A stretch of DNA of 8,501 nt, taken from positions 1 through 8,501 of the forward strand of contig RFKS01000249.1 in NCBI GenBank assembly GCA_003694205.1, in the 5' to 3' direction. A model generated the notes under the pieces. It worked only from the letters and a program-made list of their open reading frames with translations, was not told the DNA's origin and did no database searches. The position numbers and the translations under genes are program-made. This stretch comes from Alphaproteobacteria bacterium. Its GTDB lineage: Bacteria > Pseudomonadota > Alphaproteobacteria > Sphingomonadales > Rhodothalassiaceae. This document shows positions 1-6,646 of this stretch, in pieces; the stretch's first letter is position 1; every line of letters begins with the position of its first letter.

Positions 1-1
1 C

Positions 2-46
2 GGCAACGAGGGCGGGCACCATTTGCCTTGGAATCTCGGGGAATGA
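2..46 (+). CDS. Possible 3' end of an upstream gene (partial), overlapping pyrD
   Basis: An open frame enters from the left edge and ends at TGA 44-46, overlapping the pyrD ATG (43-45) as ATGA, the usual arrangement for translationally coupled genes. The 14 visible residues read [14 protein letters not shown], and most codons end in G or C like the real genes here. DUF952 proteins are frequent neighbours of pyrD in alphaproteobacteria and end in a Gly/Asp-x-x-His-x-x-Pro stretch that this tail loosely resembles, but 14 residues are too few to assign a family. It could simply be non-coding sequence that happens to be open. Confidence 0.35.
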   Translation, partial: GNEGGHHLPWNLGE

Positions 47-1098
47 GCGGGCTCTATACTATCCTGCGCCCGCTTCTCTTCGCCCTGCCCCCAGAGGCCG
101 CCCACGCCCTGACGCTGGCGGCCCTGCGGCCGCTCAATCGCTGCCCGCCGCGGGCCGACGATCCGGCGCTCGGTATCGATCTCTGGGGCCTGCATTTTGC
201 CAATCCCATCGGCATGGCGGCCGGCTTCGACAAGAATGCGAAGGTGCCCGCTGCGCTCCGCGCGCTCGGTTTCGGTTTCGTCGAGGTCGGTGCCGTGACA
301 CCGCGACCGCAGGCCGGCAATCCGCGGCCGCGGCTCTTTCGCCTGACAGCCGATCGCGCGCTCATCAACCGGCTCGGCTTCAACAATGAGGGCCTTGCGC
401 GGATCGCGCCCCGGCTCGCCGCCGCCAAGGCACGCGGCATCGGCCCCCTCGGGGTCAATCTCGGCGCCAACAAGGACAGTGACGACCGCGTCGCCGACTA
501 TGTGACGGGGGTCGAGGCGCTCGTATCCGGTGCCGATTTCGTGACCGTCAATGTGTCCTCGCCGAACACGCCGGGGCTCAGGTCGCTTCAGGCGCGTGAC
601 GCGCTCGCCGACCTGCTCGACCGCGTGCTCGCGGCCCGCGACGCGGCACCGCGCCGGGTGCCGGTGCTACTCAAGATCGCGCCCGATCTCGATTCCGAAG
701 AGCGGCAGGCGATTGCGGCGCTGGCACGCGAGAGCGGCCTCGACGGCCTCGTGGTGTCGAACACCACGCTCGCGCGTCCCGAAGGACTCGGTAGCCCCCG
801 GCGGCAGGAGGCGGGCGGGCTTTCCGGCGCGCCGCTGTTTGCGCCCAGCACGGCGCTTCTCGCCGAGATGTACCGGCGGACCGAGGGCCGACTGCCGCTC
901 ATCGGCGTCGGCGGGGTGATGAGCGCGGCCGACGCCTATGCCAAGATCCGCGCCGGGGCGAGCCTCGTTCAGCTCTATACCGGCCTCGTCTATGAGGGGC
1001 CGGGACTGGTCCGGAGGATCAAACGCGACCTGTCCGGATATCTCGCCCGGGACGGATTTCGTTCGCTTGCGGAGGCTGTCGGCGCCGATCACCGCTGA
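43..1098 (+). CDS. pyrD: Dihydroorotate dehydrogenase (quinone), class 2
   Basis: PyrD oxidises dihydroorotate to orotate, the fourth step of de novo UMP synthesis, and passes electrons through FMN to membrane quinone. The 351-residue protein is of usual class 2 length. It has an amphipathic N-terminal segment for membrane and quinone contact (about 1-40), followed by the FMN-binding TIM barrel. Visible motifs are [11 protein letters not shown] (59-69), GFNNEG (112-117), NLGANK (139-144), [11 protein letters not shown] (170-180), VLLKIAPD (208-215), VSNTT (238-242) and the phosphate-binding GVGGV plus [13 protein letters not shown] near the C-terminus. A serine at the catalytic-base position (Ser173, matching E. 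coli Ser175) rather than cysteine marks class 2. I chose the ATG at 43, preceded by CGGGGA, over an in-frame TTG at 28 because [10 protein letters not shown] is a typical PyrD beginning. The start probably overlaps an upstream gene. The 3' end overlaps the convergent MATE gene by 10 bp. Confidence 0.97.
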   Translation: MSGLYTILRPLLFALPPEAAHALTLAALRPLNRCPPRADDPALGIDLWGLHFANPIGMAAGFDKNAKVPAALRALGFGFVEVGAVTPRPQAGNPRPRLFRLTADRALINRLGFNNEGLARIAPRLAAAKARGIGPLGVNLGANKDSDDRVADYVTGVEALVSGADFVTVNVSSPNTPGLRSLQARDALADLLDRVLAARDAAPRRVPVLLKIAPDLDSEERQAIAALARESGLDGLVVSNTTLARPEGLGSPRRQEAGGLSGAPLFAPSTALLAEMYRRTEGRLPLIGVGGVMSAADAYAKIRAGASLVQLYTGLVYEGPGLVRRIKRDLSGYLARDGFRSLAEAVGADHR

Positions 1099-1105
1099 GC
1101 GGTGA
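1089..1105. terminator. Palindrome over the two convergent stop codons; possible bidirectional terminator
   Basis: TCACCGC (1089-1095), a TGA loop (1096-1098) and GCGGTGA (1099-1105) form a perfect 7-bp stem with a 3-base loop. The loop is the pyrD stop codon, and the first three bases, read on the minus strand, are the MATE gene stop. Because the element is symmetric it can fold in transcripts from either strand. There is no U-tract on either side, so intrinsic termination would be weak. It may instead stabilise 3' ends. The structure is seen directly; the function is inferred. Confidence 0.4.
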
Positions 1106-2459
1106 GATGCCAGAAACGCAGCGACTGCGCGACCACCGAGAAGATGCTGGCGACGAGGGTGGCCTCGAGCAGGCCGATCAGCCCGCGCCCGAGGACCATC
1201 GCGAGAAACCATGAGAGGGGCAGCATAAGGCCGAGATAGGCGATCGCCTGGATGGCGGTCGGCCACCAGGTCTCGCCGAGGCCACGCAGGCCCATCGAGA
1301 TCGCCGCCTGACCGCCGTCGAAGACGGTGACATAGGCGATGAAGGCGATCGCCGGGATGGTGATCGCGGCGAGCGTCGGATCGTCGGAGTGCAGCGCGAA
1401 CAGTCGCTCGGGAAAGCTGTGGATCAGTACGGCGAGTGCGCCAAGCAGCAGGAGCGTCGAGACGAGGCCGGTCCAGCCGGCAAGCGCGCTGTCGGCACGA
1501 TCGCCGCGGCCATGCCCGATGCCGACCCGGACCGCGGTCGCCGAGCCGATGCCGACCGCGAACATGAAGGGCACGGTGAGCACGTTCATGACGATTTCCT
1601 GACCCGCCAGCGGCCGGGCACCGAGCTTTTCCGCGATCACCGCGAGCCCCGCGAAGGCGCTGACCTCGGCGGCGATGCTGACCGCCGAGGCATAGCCGAT
1701 GGCGCGCTGATGCCGCCAGCTGGACCAGCCCTGACGATGCGGAATCCGCACGGCAAATCGCTGCATCGAGGGCATGAACCAGATATAGCCGAGCACAAGC
1801 GCGAGCATCGCCCAGCGCACCGCGGTCGTGGTCCAGGCCGAGCCGGCGGCACCAAGTTCGGGAAGTCCGAAATGGCCGTAGATGAGACCATAATCGAGCG
1901 CGAGGTTGATCGCATTGGCGACAACGAGCAGCAGCATCGGCACATGGGGCCTTCGGATGCCCTCGAGAAATGCGGTCGAGCAATAGAAGAGCACATGGGC
2001 CGGCAGCCCGAGGCCGAGAATGAGCACGAGCGTGGCGGCGCGTCCGCCGATGTCGGGGTCGTGGGCGAGCAGGCGCATCCACAAATGGGCCGGCAGCGTG
2101 GCGGCAAAAAGCGCCACGCCGATCAGCGCCGCATAAGGCATCGAACGCCGCCAGACGCGGCCGCATTCGGCGTAATCGTCACGGCCGAAGGCGGCCGCGG
2201 TGGTCACGATCACCCCCATCAGAAGCCCGATCGCTATGACCAGAAGCAACAGGATGATCGAGCGGTTGGCGAGCGACAGCGCCGCAAGCTCGTGGGTCGC
2301 ATAGCGGCCGACGAGCACGGTGTCGACGAATCCCATGGCGAGAAGCCCGAGCCGCGAGGCCATCGCCGGCGCCGCCAGCTTGGCGAGCTCGCTCGCATGA
2401 CGGCGCAGGCGCTTTGCAAACCAGCCCCTCTTTCGTTCCTCCTGCCCGGATTCCACCAT
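1089..2459 (-). CDS. MATE family multidrug efflux transporter, NorM-like
   Basis: This is a 456-residue inner-membrane antiporter that probably exports cationic drugs or metabolites in exchange for Na+ or H+. The length and roughly 12 hydrophobic segments fit the MATE fold of two six-helix bundles. The N-lobe begins with [29 protein letters not shown], the standard MatE opening. Asp46 (FVDT, helix 1), Glu265 (AAEVSA, helix 7) and Asp381 ([15 protein letters not shown], helix 10) sit at the positions of Asp36, Glu255 and Asp371 of Vibrio cholerae NorM with a constant offset of 10, which supports a NorM-type cation-coupled mechanism. The ATG at 2459 is preferred over TTG at 2465, since AGGAA lies 9 bases upstream of it. 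The gene is divergent from the phosphoesterase gene and convergent with pyrD. The exact substrate cannot be told from sequence. Confidence 0.93.
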   Translation of the reverse strand: MVESGQEERKRGWFAKRLRRHASELAKLAAPAMASRLGLLAMGFVDTVLVGRYATHELAALSLANRSIILLLLVIAIGLLMGVIVTTAAAFGRDDYAECGRVWRRSMPYAALIGVALFAATLPAHLWMRLLAHDPDIGGRAATLVLILGLGLPAHVLFYCSTAFLEGIRRPHVPMLLLVVANAINLALDYGLIYGHFGLPELGAAGSAWTTTAVRWAMLALVLGYIWFMPSMQRFAVRIPHRQGWSSWRHQRAIGYASAVSIAAEVSAFAGLAVIAEKLGARPLAGQEIVMNVLTVPFMFAVGIGSATAVRVGIGHGRGDRADSALAGWTGLVSTLLLLGALAVLIHSFPERLFALHSDDPTLAAITIPAIAFIAYVTVFDGGQAAISMGLRGLGETWWPTAIQAIAYLGLMLPLSWFLAMVLGRGLIGLLEATLVASIFSVVAQSLRFWHLTAQR

Positions 2460-2631
2460 GATCAACTGTTCCTGCGGCCCTGCGCCGTGGGGGTCGAGCC
2501 GGGGCTATGCCCACGCGGCCGGACCGGCGTCAAGTCAAAGATGCGCACCGGATGGAGCGCGGGGAGCAATTGACAGCGGTGCATGACGCGCGCAGGAACG
2601 GCAGGGATCACACGGCTTGCCGGCAGGGCCC
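2460..2631. other. Divergent intergenic region between MATE and phosphoesterase genes
   Basis: These 172 bases separate two divergently transcribed genes, so promoters for both must lie here or inside the coding regions. Besides the minus-strand candidate, the plus strand has a perfect TTGACA at 2570-2575. No acceptable -10 hexamer is found 16-18 bases downstream of it, so I did not call a plus promoter. GGCAGGG occurs twice (2600-2606 and 2622-2628), the second copy close before the phosphoesterase ATG. No RNA gene, operator palindrome or small ORF with family resemblance was recognised. Confidence 0.6.
2504..2533 (-). promoter_or_regulatory. Possible sigma-70 promoter of the MATE gene
   Basis: On the minus strand, TTGACG (2533-2528) matches the -35 consensus at five of six bases. 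It is followed after 18 bases by CATAGC (2509-2504), which keeps only the central ATA of the -10. This lies about 45 bases upstream of the MATE start codon, a sensible distance. The weak -10 and long spacer make this tentative. Confidence 0.3.
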
Positions 2632-3528
2632 ATGTTCCGCATTGCCCATATCTCCGATCTCCATCTCGCACCGCTGCCGCCGCTCCGGCTGCATGAGCTG
2701 ATGAGCAAGCGGATCTGGGGGCGCCTGCACTGGATGCTGCGTCGCCGGCATGTCCACCGCCCGCAGGTCCTCGACGCGCTGCGGGCGGATCTGGCACGGC
2801 AGCAACCGGACCATCTGTGCATCACCGGCGATCTCACGAATCTCGCGCTTCCGGCGGAGTTCGATTGCGCCCGCGACTGGATCGCCGGCCTCGGCCTTAG
2901 CGAAGAGCGATTAAGCGTCATCCCCGGAAATCATGACGCCTATGTGCCCGGCGCGCTCACGCGCGGCATGCCGGTGTGGCAGCGATGGATGCGGGACGAT
3001 GAGGGCCGGGTCGGCTTCCCCTTTCTCCATCGCCGGGGGCCGGTCGCCATCGTCGGCCTGTCGAGCGCCCATGCGACGCCACCGGGCTTTGCTGCCGGAT
3101 GGCTCGACCGGGCGCAAATGGCACGTCTGACCACCCTGCTCGAGGATCTGCAGCAGCGGGATGCGGCGCGCATTCTTCTGATCCACCATCCGCCGCAGGA
3201 AAGCGACGCACCCGCGCGGTCGGCATTGTGGGGGCGCCGGCGTCTGCAGGCGCTTCTCCACCGGCACCCCGTTGATCTCGTCCTGCACGGACATGCGCAT
3301 CGGCCACTGGCCGCCATGCTTGGTGATCGCAATGGGCCGATTCCGGTACGCGGGGCCGGCTCGGCGAGTCGCGATGCGGCTGACGGCAATCCCGCACATT
3401 ACCAGCTTATCGGAATCGATAGGCCCGGTGGCGGCGGGAAATGGCGTATCGAAATCCGGCACCGCCGCTATGACCGCGATCGTGGCGGGTTTGTGAATGC
3501 CGGCGCGGAGAGCATCGGCGCACCCTGA
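2632..3528 (+). CDS. Calcineurin-like metallophosphoesterase (CpdA-like)
   Basis: This 298-residue protein, probably cytosolic, hydrolyses phosphoester bonds with a two-metal centre. All metallophosphoesterase signatures are present in order: Asp9-x-His11 (ISDLH), Gly66-Asp67 (TGDLTN), Gly99-Asn100-His101-Asp102 (GNHD), His185-His186 (LIHHP) and Gly220-His221-Ala222-His223 (HGHAH). The domain order and length fit the COG1409 group that includes class III cyclic-nucleotide phosphodiesterase CpdA, but substrate specificity varies widely in that group and cAMP is only one candidate. The ATG at 2632 puts the DLH motif nine residues in, as is usual. An in-frame TTG at 2617 is a less likely start. 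No signal peptide or membrane segment is visible. The gene is followed by the dehalogenase on the same strand after 94 bases. Confidence 0.9.
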   Translation: MFRIAHISDLHLAPLPPLRLHELMSKRIWGRLHWMLRRRHVHRPQVLDALRADLARQQPDHLCITGDLTNLALPAEFDCARDWIAGLGLSEERLSVIPGNHDAYVPGALTRGMPVWQRWMRDDEGRVGFPFLHRRGPVAIVGLSSAHATPPGFAAGWLDRAQMARLTTLLEDLQQRDAARILLIHHPPQESDAPARSALWGRRRLQALLHRHPVDLVLHGHAHRPLAAMLGDRNGPIPVRGAGSASRDAADGNPAHYQLIGIDRPGGGGKWRIEIRHRRYDRDRGGFVNAGAESIGAP

Positions 3529-3622
3529 TTCCGCCCGACGTTTGCGCCCTCGGGGGGATGTCGCTATGCACGATTGGGGATCAGGCGCGGGCGTCCGTTG
3601 CCGCAGGAAGAGGAGGTGGCGC
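3529..3622 (+). other. Intergenic leader before the dehalogenase gene
   Basis: The 94 bases between the co-directional phosphoesterase and dehalogenase genes show no hairpin-plus-T terminator and no convincing -35/-10 pair. Read-through from the phosphoesterase gene is therefore possible. The end of the region carries the dehalogenase ribosome binding site. Confidence 0.4.
3611..3616 (+). promoter_or_regulatory. Strong Shine-Dalgarno site that fixes the dehalogenase start
   Basis: AGGAGG, followed by TGGCGC and then ATG at 3623, is a near-ideal ribosome binding site with six-base spacing. It decides against the upstream in-frame starts at 3497 and 3566. Those would overlap the phosphoesterase gene or add an arginine-rich extension unknown in the family. 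Confidence 0.8.
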
Positions 3623-4513
3623 ATGCCGGAAATCAGCAGCCGGGAACCCGACAAGAAATTCATCGACGTGCTGTCGCGCCGCATGGCCTATGTCGAGATG
3701 GGAAGGGGCGATCCCATCCTTTTCCAGCATGGCAACCCGACCAGCTCCTATATGTGGCGCAATATAATGCCCCATCTCGCCGAGCAGGGACGCTGCATCG
3801 CCCTCGACCTCATCGGCATGGGCGATTCCGACAAGCTGCCGCATCCGGGGCCCGACAGCTACCGTTTCCAGGATCACCGCCGCTTCTTCGAGGCCGCCAT
3901 GGACGCGCTCGACGTGCGCGAGAAGGTGACGCTGGTGCTGCATGACTGGGGCTGTGCGCTCGGGCTCGACTGGGCCTATCGCCACCCCGAGCAGGTGAAG
4001 GCGATCGCCTATATGGAAGGCATCGTCACTCCGCTCTCCTGGTCCGACTGGCCGGAAGCGATCCGCCCCATCTTTTCCGCCCTGCGCTCGCCGGCGGGAG
4101 AGGAGTTGGTGCTCGAGAAGAACATCTTCGTCGAGAAGATCCTGCCCGGCGGTGTACTGCGCGGACTCACCGAAGAGGAGATGGCCGTCTACCGGCGGCC
4201 CTACGAGATCCCCGGCGAGTCGCGGCGGCCGACGCTGAGCTGGCCACGCGAGATTCCGATCGACGGCGATCCGGCGGATGTCACGGTGATCGTCGCCGAT
4301 TCCGCCGACTGGATGGCGGAAAACGAGATCCCGAAGCTTTTCATCAATGCCGAGCCCGGCGTCGTGCTCACCGGCCGGCCGCGCGAGGTCTGCCGGCGCT
4401 GGCCCAACCAGCGCGAGGTGACGGTGCGCGGCGCGCATTTCCTGCCCGAGGACTGCCCGCACGAGATCGGCGAGGCAATCGCGCAGTGGCTCGCCGAGAT
4501 CGAGCCGGTTTAG
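3623..4513 (+). CDS. Haloalkane dehalogenase, HLD-II subfamily, LinB-like
   Basis: The enzyme hydrolyses carbon-halogen bonds of haloalkanes to an alcohol and halide, by a covalent alkyl-enzyme ester and without cofactor. The 296-residue alpha/beta-hydrolase equals LinB of Sphingobium in length and carries the full HLD-II pentad at the same numbers: nucleophile Asp108 (LHDWG), acid Glu132 (YMEGI), base His272 (GAHF), and halide-binding Asn38 (HGNPTSS) and Trp109. Further LinB-like blocks are DPILFQHGNPTSSY (30-43), LIGMGDSDKL (63-72), RRPTLSWPR (201-209), KLFINAEPG (238-246) and the WPNQ-x-E-x-TV stretch near 260. The cap domain spans about 135-215. From my recollection of LinB, several access-tunnel positions differ here (Gly177 for Leu, Leu154 for Phe, Val247 and Val248 for Ala and Leu), so the substrate range may differ. 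The start is set by a strong Shine-Dalgarno. The family assignment is very secure; the natural substrate is unknown. Epoxide hydrolase is unlikely because Asn38 and Trp109 are present. Confidence 0.95.
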   Translation: MPEISSREPDKKFIDVLSRRMAYVEMGRGDPILFQHGNPTSSYMWRNIMPHLAEQGRCIALDLIGMGDSDKLPHPGPDSYRFQDHRRFFEAAMDALDVREKVTLVLHDWGCALGLDWAYRHPEQVKAIAYMEGIVTPLSWSDWPEAIRPIFSALRSPAGEELVLEKNIFVEKILPGGVLRGLTEEEMAVYRRPYEIPGESRRPTLSWPREIPIDGDPADVTVIVADSADWMAENEIPKLFINAEPGVVLTGRPREVCRRWPNQREVTVRGAHFLPEDCPHEIGEAIAQWLAEIEPV

Positions 4514-4550
4514 CCGTCTGAAAGACAGCCCGCTTGGTGACCCGTTTGCA

Positions 4551-4633
4551 CTTCGACGGGGCTCAGGACGAACGGGGTTTTTCCTCTTGCCCATCCCGTT
4601 CGCGCTGAGGAGGCCCGAAGGGCCGTCTCGAAG
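4551..4633. repeat. Interspersed inverted-repeat element between convergent genes
   Basis: The left arm (4551-4576) contains CTTCGACGG, GCTCAGGACG and AACGGG. The right arm (4595-4633) holds the reverse complement of its key parts: CCCGTTCG (4595-4602), CTGAG (4605-4609) and TCGAAG (4628-4633). An inner hairpin, GGCCC-GAA-GGGCC (4612-4624), lies in the right arm. A run of five T (4578-4582) follows the left arm. The arm core, of type CTTCGAC...CTCAG..CGAACGG, resembles a short repeat scattered between genes in many alphaproteobacterial genomes, especially sphingomonads (from general knowledge, not searched). Lying just after the dehalogenase stop and just before the htpG stop, it may work as a transcription terminator in both directions. 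Confidence 0.6.
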
Positions 4634-4651
4634 CGCGAGCGGTGCACGACT

Positions 4652-6541
4652 TCAGTTGGCAAGCGCGGCGGTAAGCGCCTTTGCGAGGCGCTGGCCGAAG
4701 GCGGCGGGGTCGGGCAGCGGATCGCCTTCGAGCACGCGCGCCATGTCGAGCAGGAGATGCGCCGGCTCCTCGAGCGCGGCCGCCGCACCCGGTGCGCCGG
4801 CGCGCGTGATCATGGCGCGGATGAGCGCGTGATCGGGATTGATCTCGAGCACCCTGGGCAATGCCTTGTCGAGGCGCTGGTGCAGGCGCAGCATGCGCTC
4901 GAGCTGCATGTCGAGCCCCTTCTCGTCGGCGACGAGGCAGGCCGGCGTCTCGGTCAGCCGTTCCGTCGGCCGGACATCCGACACCTTGTCGCCAAGGATG
5001 TCCCTGAGCGCGACGACAAGCTTCGTCACGTCGCCCTCTCGCGGACGGTCATCCGGCTGTTCCTTCTTCTCGGCCGGCGCGAAAGCGGCAAGATCGGCGG
5101 CGCCGCGGGTCACCGAACGGAAGGGCTTGCCTTCGAAGCCGGTTACCGCCGTCAGCCAGAAGGCGTCGACAGGATCGGCAAGAAGCAACACCTCGAGCCC
5201 GCGCGCTCGATAGCCCTCGAGTTGCGGTGAGCGGCGCACCATCTCGGGATCGTCGCCGCTCAGATAGTAGATCGCCTCCTGTCCCTCCTTCATGCGGGCG
5301 ACATAGTCGGCGAGCGAGGTCCATCCCTCGCCATGGGTCGAGCGGAAGCGGGCGAGCTTGAGGAGTTGCTCGCGGCGATCGGCGTCCTCATAGAGGCCTT
5401 CCTTGAGGACGGCGCCGAAATTGTCCCAGATCGCTGCATAACGCTCCGGCTCCCTGTCGGCGAGCTTTGCAAGTTCGGCCAGCAGCTTGTTGGTGATGGC
5501 CTTGCCCATGCGCGCGATCACCGGGCTCGATTGCAGCATCTCGCGGCTGATATTGAGCGGCAGGTCCTCGGAATCGACGACACCCCTGAGGAAGCGCAGA
5601 TAGCCCGGGAGCAGCGTCTCGCTGTCCTCGCTGATGAAGACGCGGCGGACATGCAATTTGACCCGCGGCTTGCGCGCCGGGTCGAAAAGGTCGAGCGGCC
5701 GCGTGCCGGGGACGAAGAGGAGCGCCGTATAGGCGATGCGCCCCTCGGCGCGGTTGTGGAGGACGAGCGCCGGCTCGTCGAGGGCATGCGCCACGTGGCG
5801 GTAGAACTCGGTATATTGCTCTTGCGTGATCTCCGACTTCGGCCGCGCCCAGAGCGCCGTTGCCTCGTTGAGCGTCTTCTCCTCGCTCTTGCCGGCGATG
5901 GCGAGCGTGATCGGCACCGCGATGTGGTTGGAATATTTGCGCACGATCGCTTCCAGCCGGTCGCGGTCGAGGAATTCGCGCGCATCCTTCTTGATCCTGA
6001 GCAGGACATCCGTACCGCGCCCGGCACGGTTCGCGGGGCGGATCTCGTAGGTACCGTCGCCGCTGCTCTCCCAGACATGGGCCGTCTCCGAACCCGCCCG
6101 GCGGCTCGTCACGCGCACCTCTTCGGCGACCATGAAGCTCGCATAGAAGCCGACCCCGAACTGTCCGATGAGCGAAAGGTCGGCGGACTTGTCGCCGCTC
6201 AGCGCCTCGGCGAATGCCGCGGTGCCCGAGCGTGCGATGGTGCCGAGATGGGCGATCAGATCGTCATGATCCATGCCGATGCCGTTGTCCGACACGGTGA
6301 TCGTGCGCGCCTTCTCATCGAGCGTCACACGGATGCGGAACTCCGGATCACCGGCGATGAGCTCGGGGTTCGTGATCGCCTCATAGCGCAGGCGGTCGCA
6401 GGCGTCCGAGGCGTTGGAGATGAGCTCGCGGAGAAAGATCTCGCGGTCCGAATAGACCGAATGCACCATCAGGTGCAGGAGCTTCGAGACCTCGGCCTCG
6501 AAGCTGTGGCGTTCGACGGTCGATGCGGCGGTCTCGCTCAT
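4652..6541 (-). CDS. htpG: Molecular chaperone HtpG (bacterial Hsp90)
   Basis: HtpG is the cytosolic ATP-dependent Hsp90 homodimer that remodels client proteins, often together with DnaK. The protein has 629 residues, the usual bacterial length. The N-terminal GHKL ATPase domain (about 10-230) shows the catalytic Glu39 and Asn43 (RELISNASDACDRLR), Asp85 in SDNGIGM, LGTIARSGT (99-107), GQFGVGFYASF (126-136) and GRGTDVLL (174-181). The middle domain contains FLRGVVDSEDLPLNISREMLQ, with Arg333 as the ATP-contacting arginine, and is followed by the C-terminal dimerisation domain. As in other bacterial homologues there is no charged linker and no MEEVD tail. I chose the ATG at 6541 (MSETAAS), preceded by GGAGGA about 11 bases upstream. 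An upstream in-frame extension to 6703 would run through the promoter and into the DUF4340 gene. A sigma-32-like promoter upstream suggests heat-shock induction. Confidence 0.98.
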   Translation of the reverse strand: MSETAASTVERHSFEAEVSKLLHLMVHSVYSDREIFLRELISNASDACDRLRYEAITNPELIAGDPEFRIRVTLDEKARTITVSDNGIGMDHDDLIAHLGTIARSGTAAFAEALSGDKSADLSLIGQFGVGFYASFMVAEEVRVTSRRAGSETAHVWESSGDGTYEIRPANRAGRGTDVLLRIKKDAREFLDRDRLEAIVRKYSNHIAVPITLAIAGKSEEKTLNEATALWARPKSEITQEQYTEFYRHVAHALDEPALVLHNRAEGRIAYTALLFVPGTRPLDLFDPARKPRVKLHVRRVFISEDSETLLPGYLRFLRGVVDSEDLPLNISREMLQSSPVIARMGKAITNKLLAELAKLADREPERYAAIWDNFGAVLKEGLYEDADRREQLLKLARFRSTHGEGWTSLADYVARMKEGQEAIYYLSGDDPEMVRRSPQLEGYRARGLEVLLLADPVDAFWLTAVTGFEGKPFRSVTRGAADLAAFAPAEKKEQPDDRPREGDVTKLVVALRDILGDKVSDVRPTERLTETPACLVADEKGLDMQLERMLRLHQRLDKALPRVLEINPDHALIRAMITRAGAPGAAAALEEPAHLLLDMARVLEGDPLPDPAAFGQRLAKALTAALAN

Positions 6542-6587
6542 GGGACCTTGGCTCCTCCGGCGCGATTGTCGATTGCAGGCACAGACG

Positions 6588-6606
6588 GCACCCTCACCGG
6601 GGGTGC
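6588..6606. other. Hairpin in the probable htpG leader
   Basis: GCACCC (6588-6593) and GGGTGC (6601-6606) form a perfect 6-bp GC-rich stem with a seven-base loop. It lies just downstream of the probable htpG -10 on the minus strand and about 47 bases before the start codon. It does not cover the ribosome binding site, so it is not an obvious RNA thermometer. It may stabilise the 5' end of the mRNA or weakly terminate transcripts from the DUF4340 gene. There is no U-tract. Confidence 0.3.
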
Positions 6607-6618
6607 GGCATGGTTTCG

Positions 6619-6646
6619 ATCTAGGGCAGGGAGAGGGCGGGTCAAG
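6619..6646 (-). promoter_or_regulatory. Probable RpoH (sigma-32) heat-shock promoter of htpG
   Basis: On the minus strand, CTTG (6646-6643), exactly 17 bases, then CCTAGAT (6625-6619) fit the alphaproteobacterial heat-shock consensus CTTG-N17-CYTATNT with a single mismatch (G for the second T). The site lies about 80-105 bases upstream of the htpG start, giving a leader of roughly 70 nt. The CTTG overlaps the TGA stop of the DUF4340 gene. An overlapping sigma-70 reading, TTGACC with TAGATC, is also possible, so basal plus induced expression from one site is conceivable. Consensus quoted from memory. Confidence 0.6.

Noticed and set aside
1389..2573. 394-codon plus-strand open frame opposite the MATE gene
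   Set aside because: The protein is highly charged and His/Arg-rich without domains, the antisense image of hydrophobic membrane codons.
2570..2575. Perfect TTGACA upstream of the phosphoesterase gene as a promoter -35
   Set aside because: No acceptable -10 hexamer lies 16-18 bases downstream, so it is not called as a promoter.
3497..3622. N-terminal extension of the dehalogenase from the ATG at 3497 or 3566
   Set aside because: The extension is arginine-rich, overlaps the phosphoesterase gene from 3497, and lacks the strong AGGAGG found before 3623. The 296-residue form matches LinB length.
3581..4594. 337-codon minus-strand open frame opposite the dehalogenase
   Set aside because: The plus-strand dehalogenase has a complete catalytic pentad and ideal ribosome binding site; this is its shadow.
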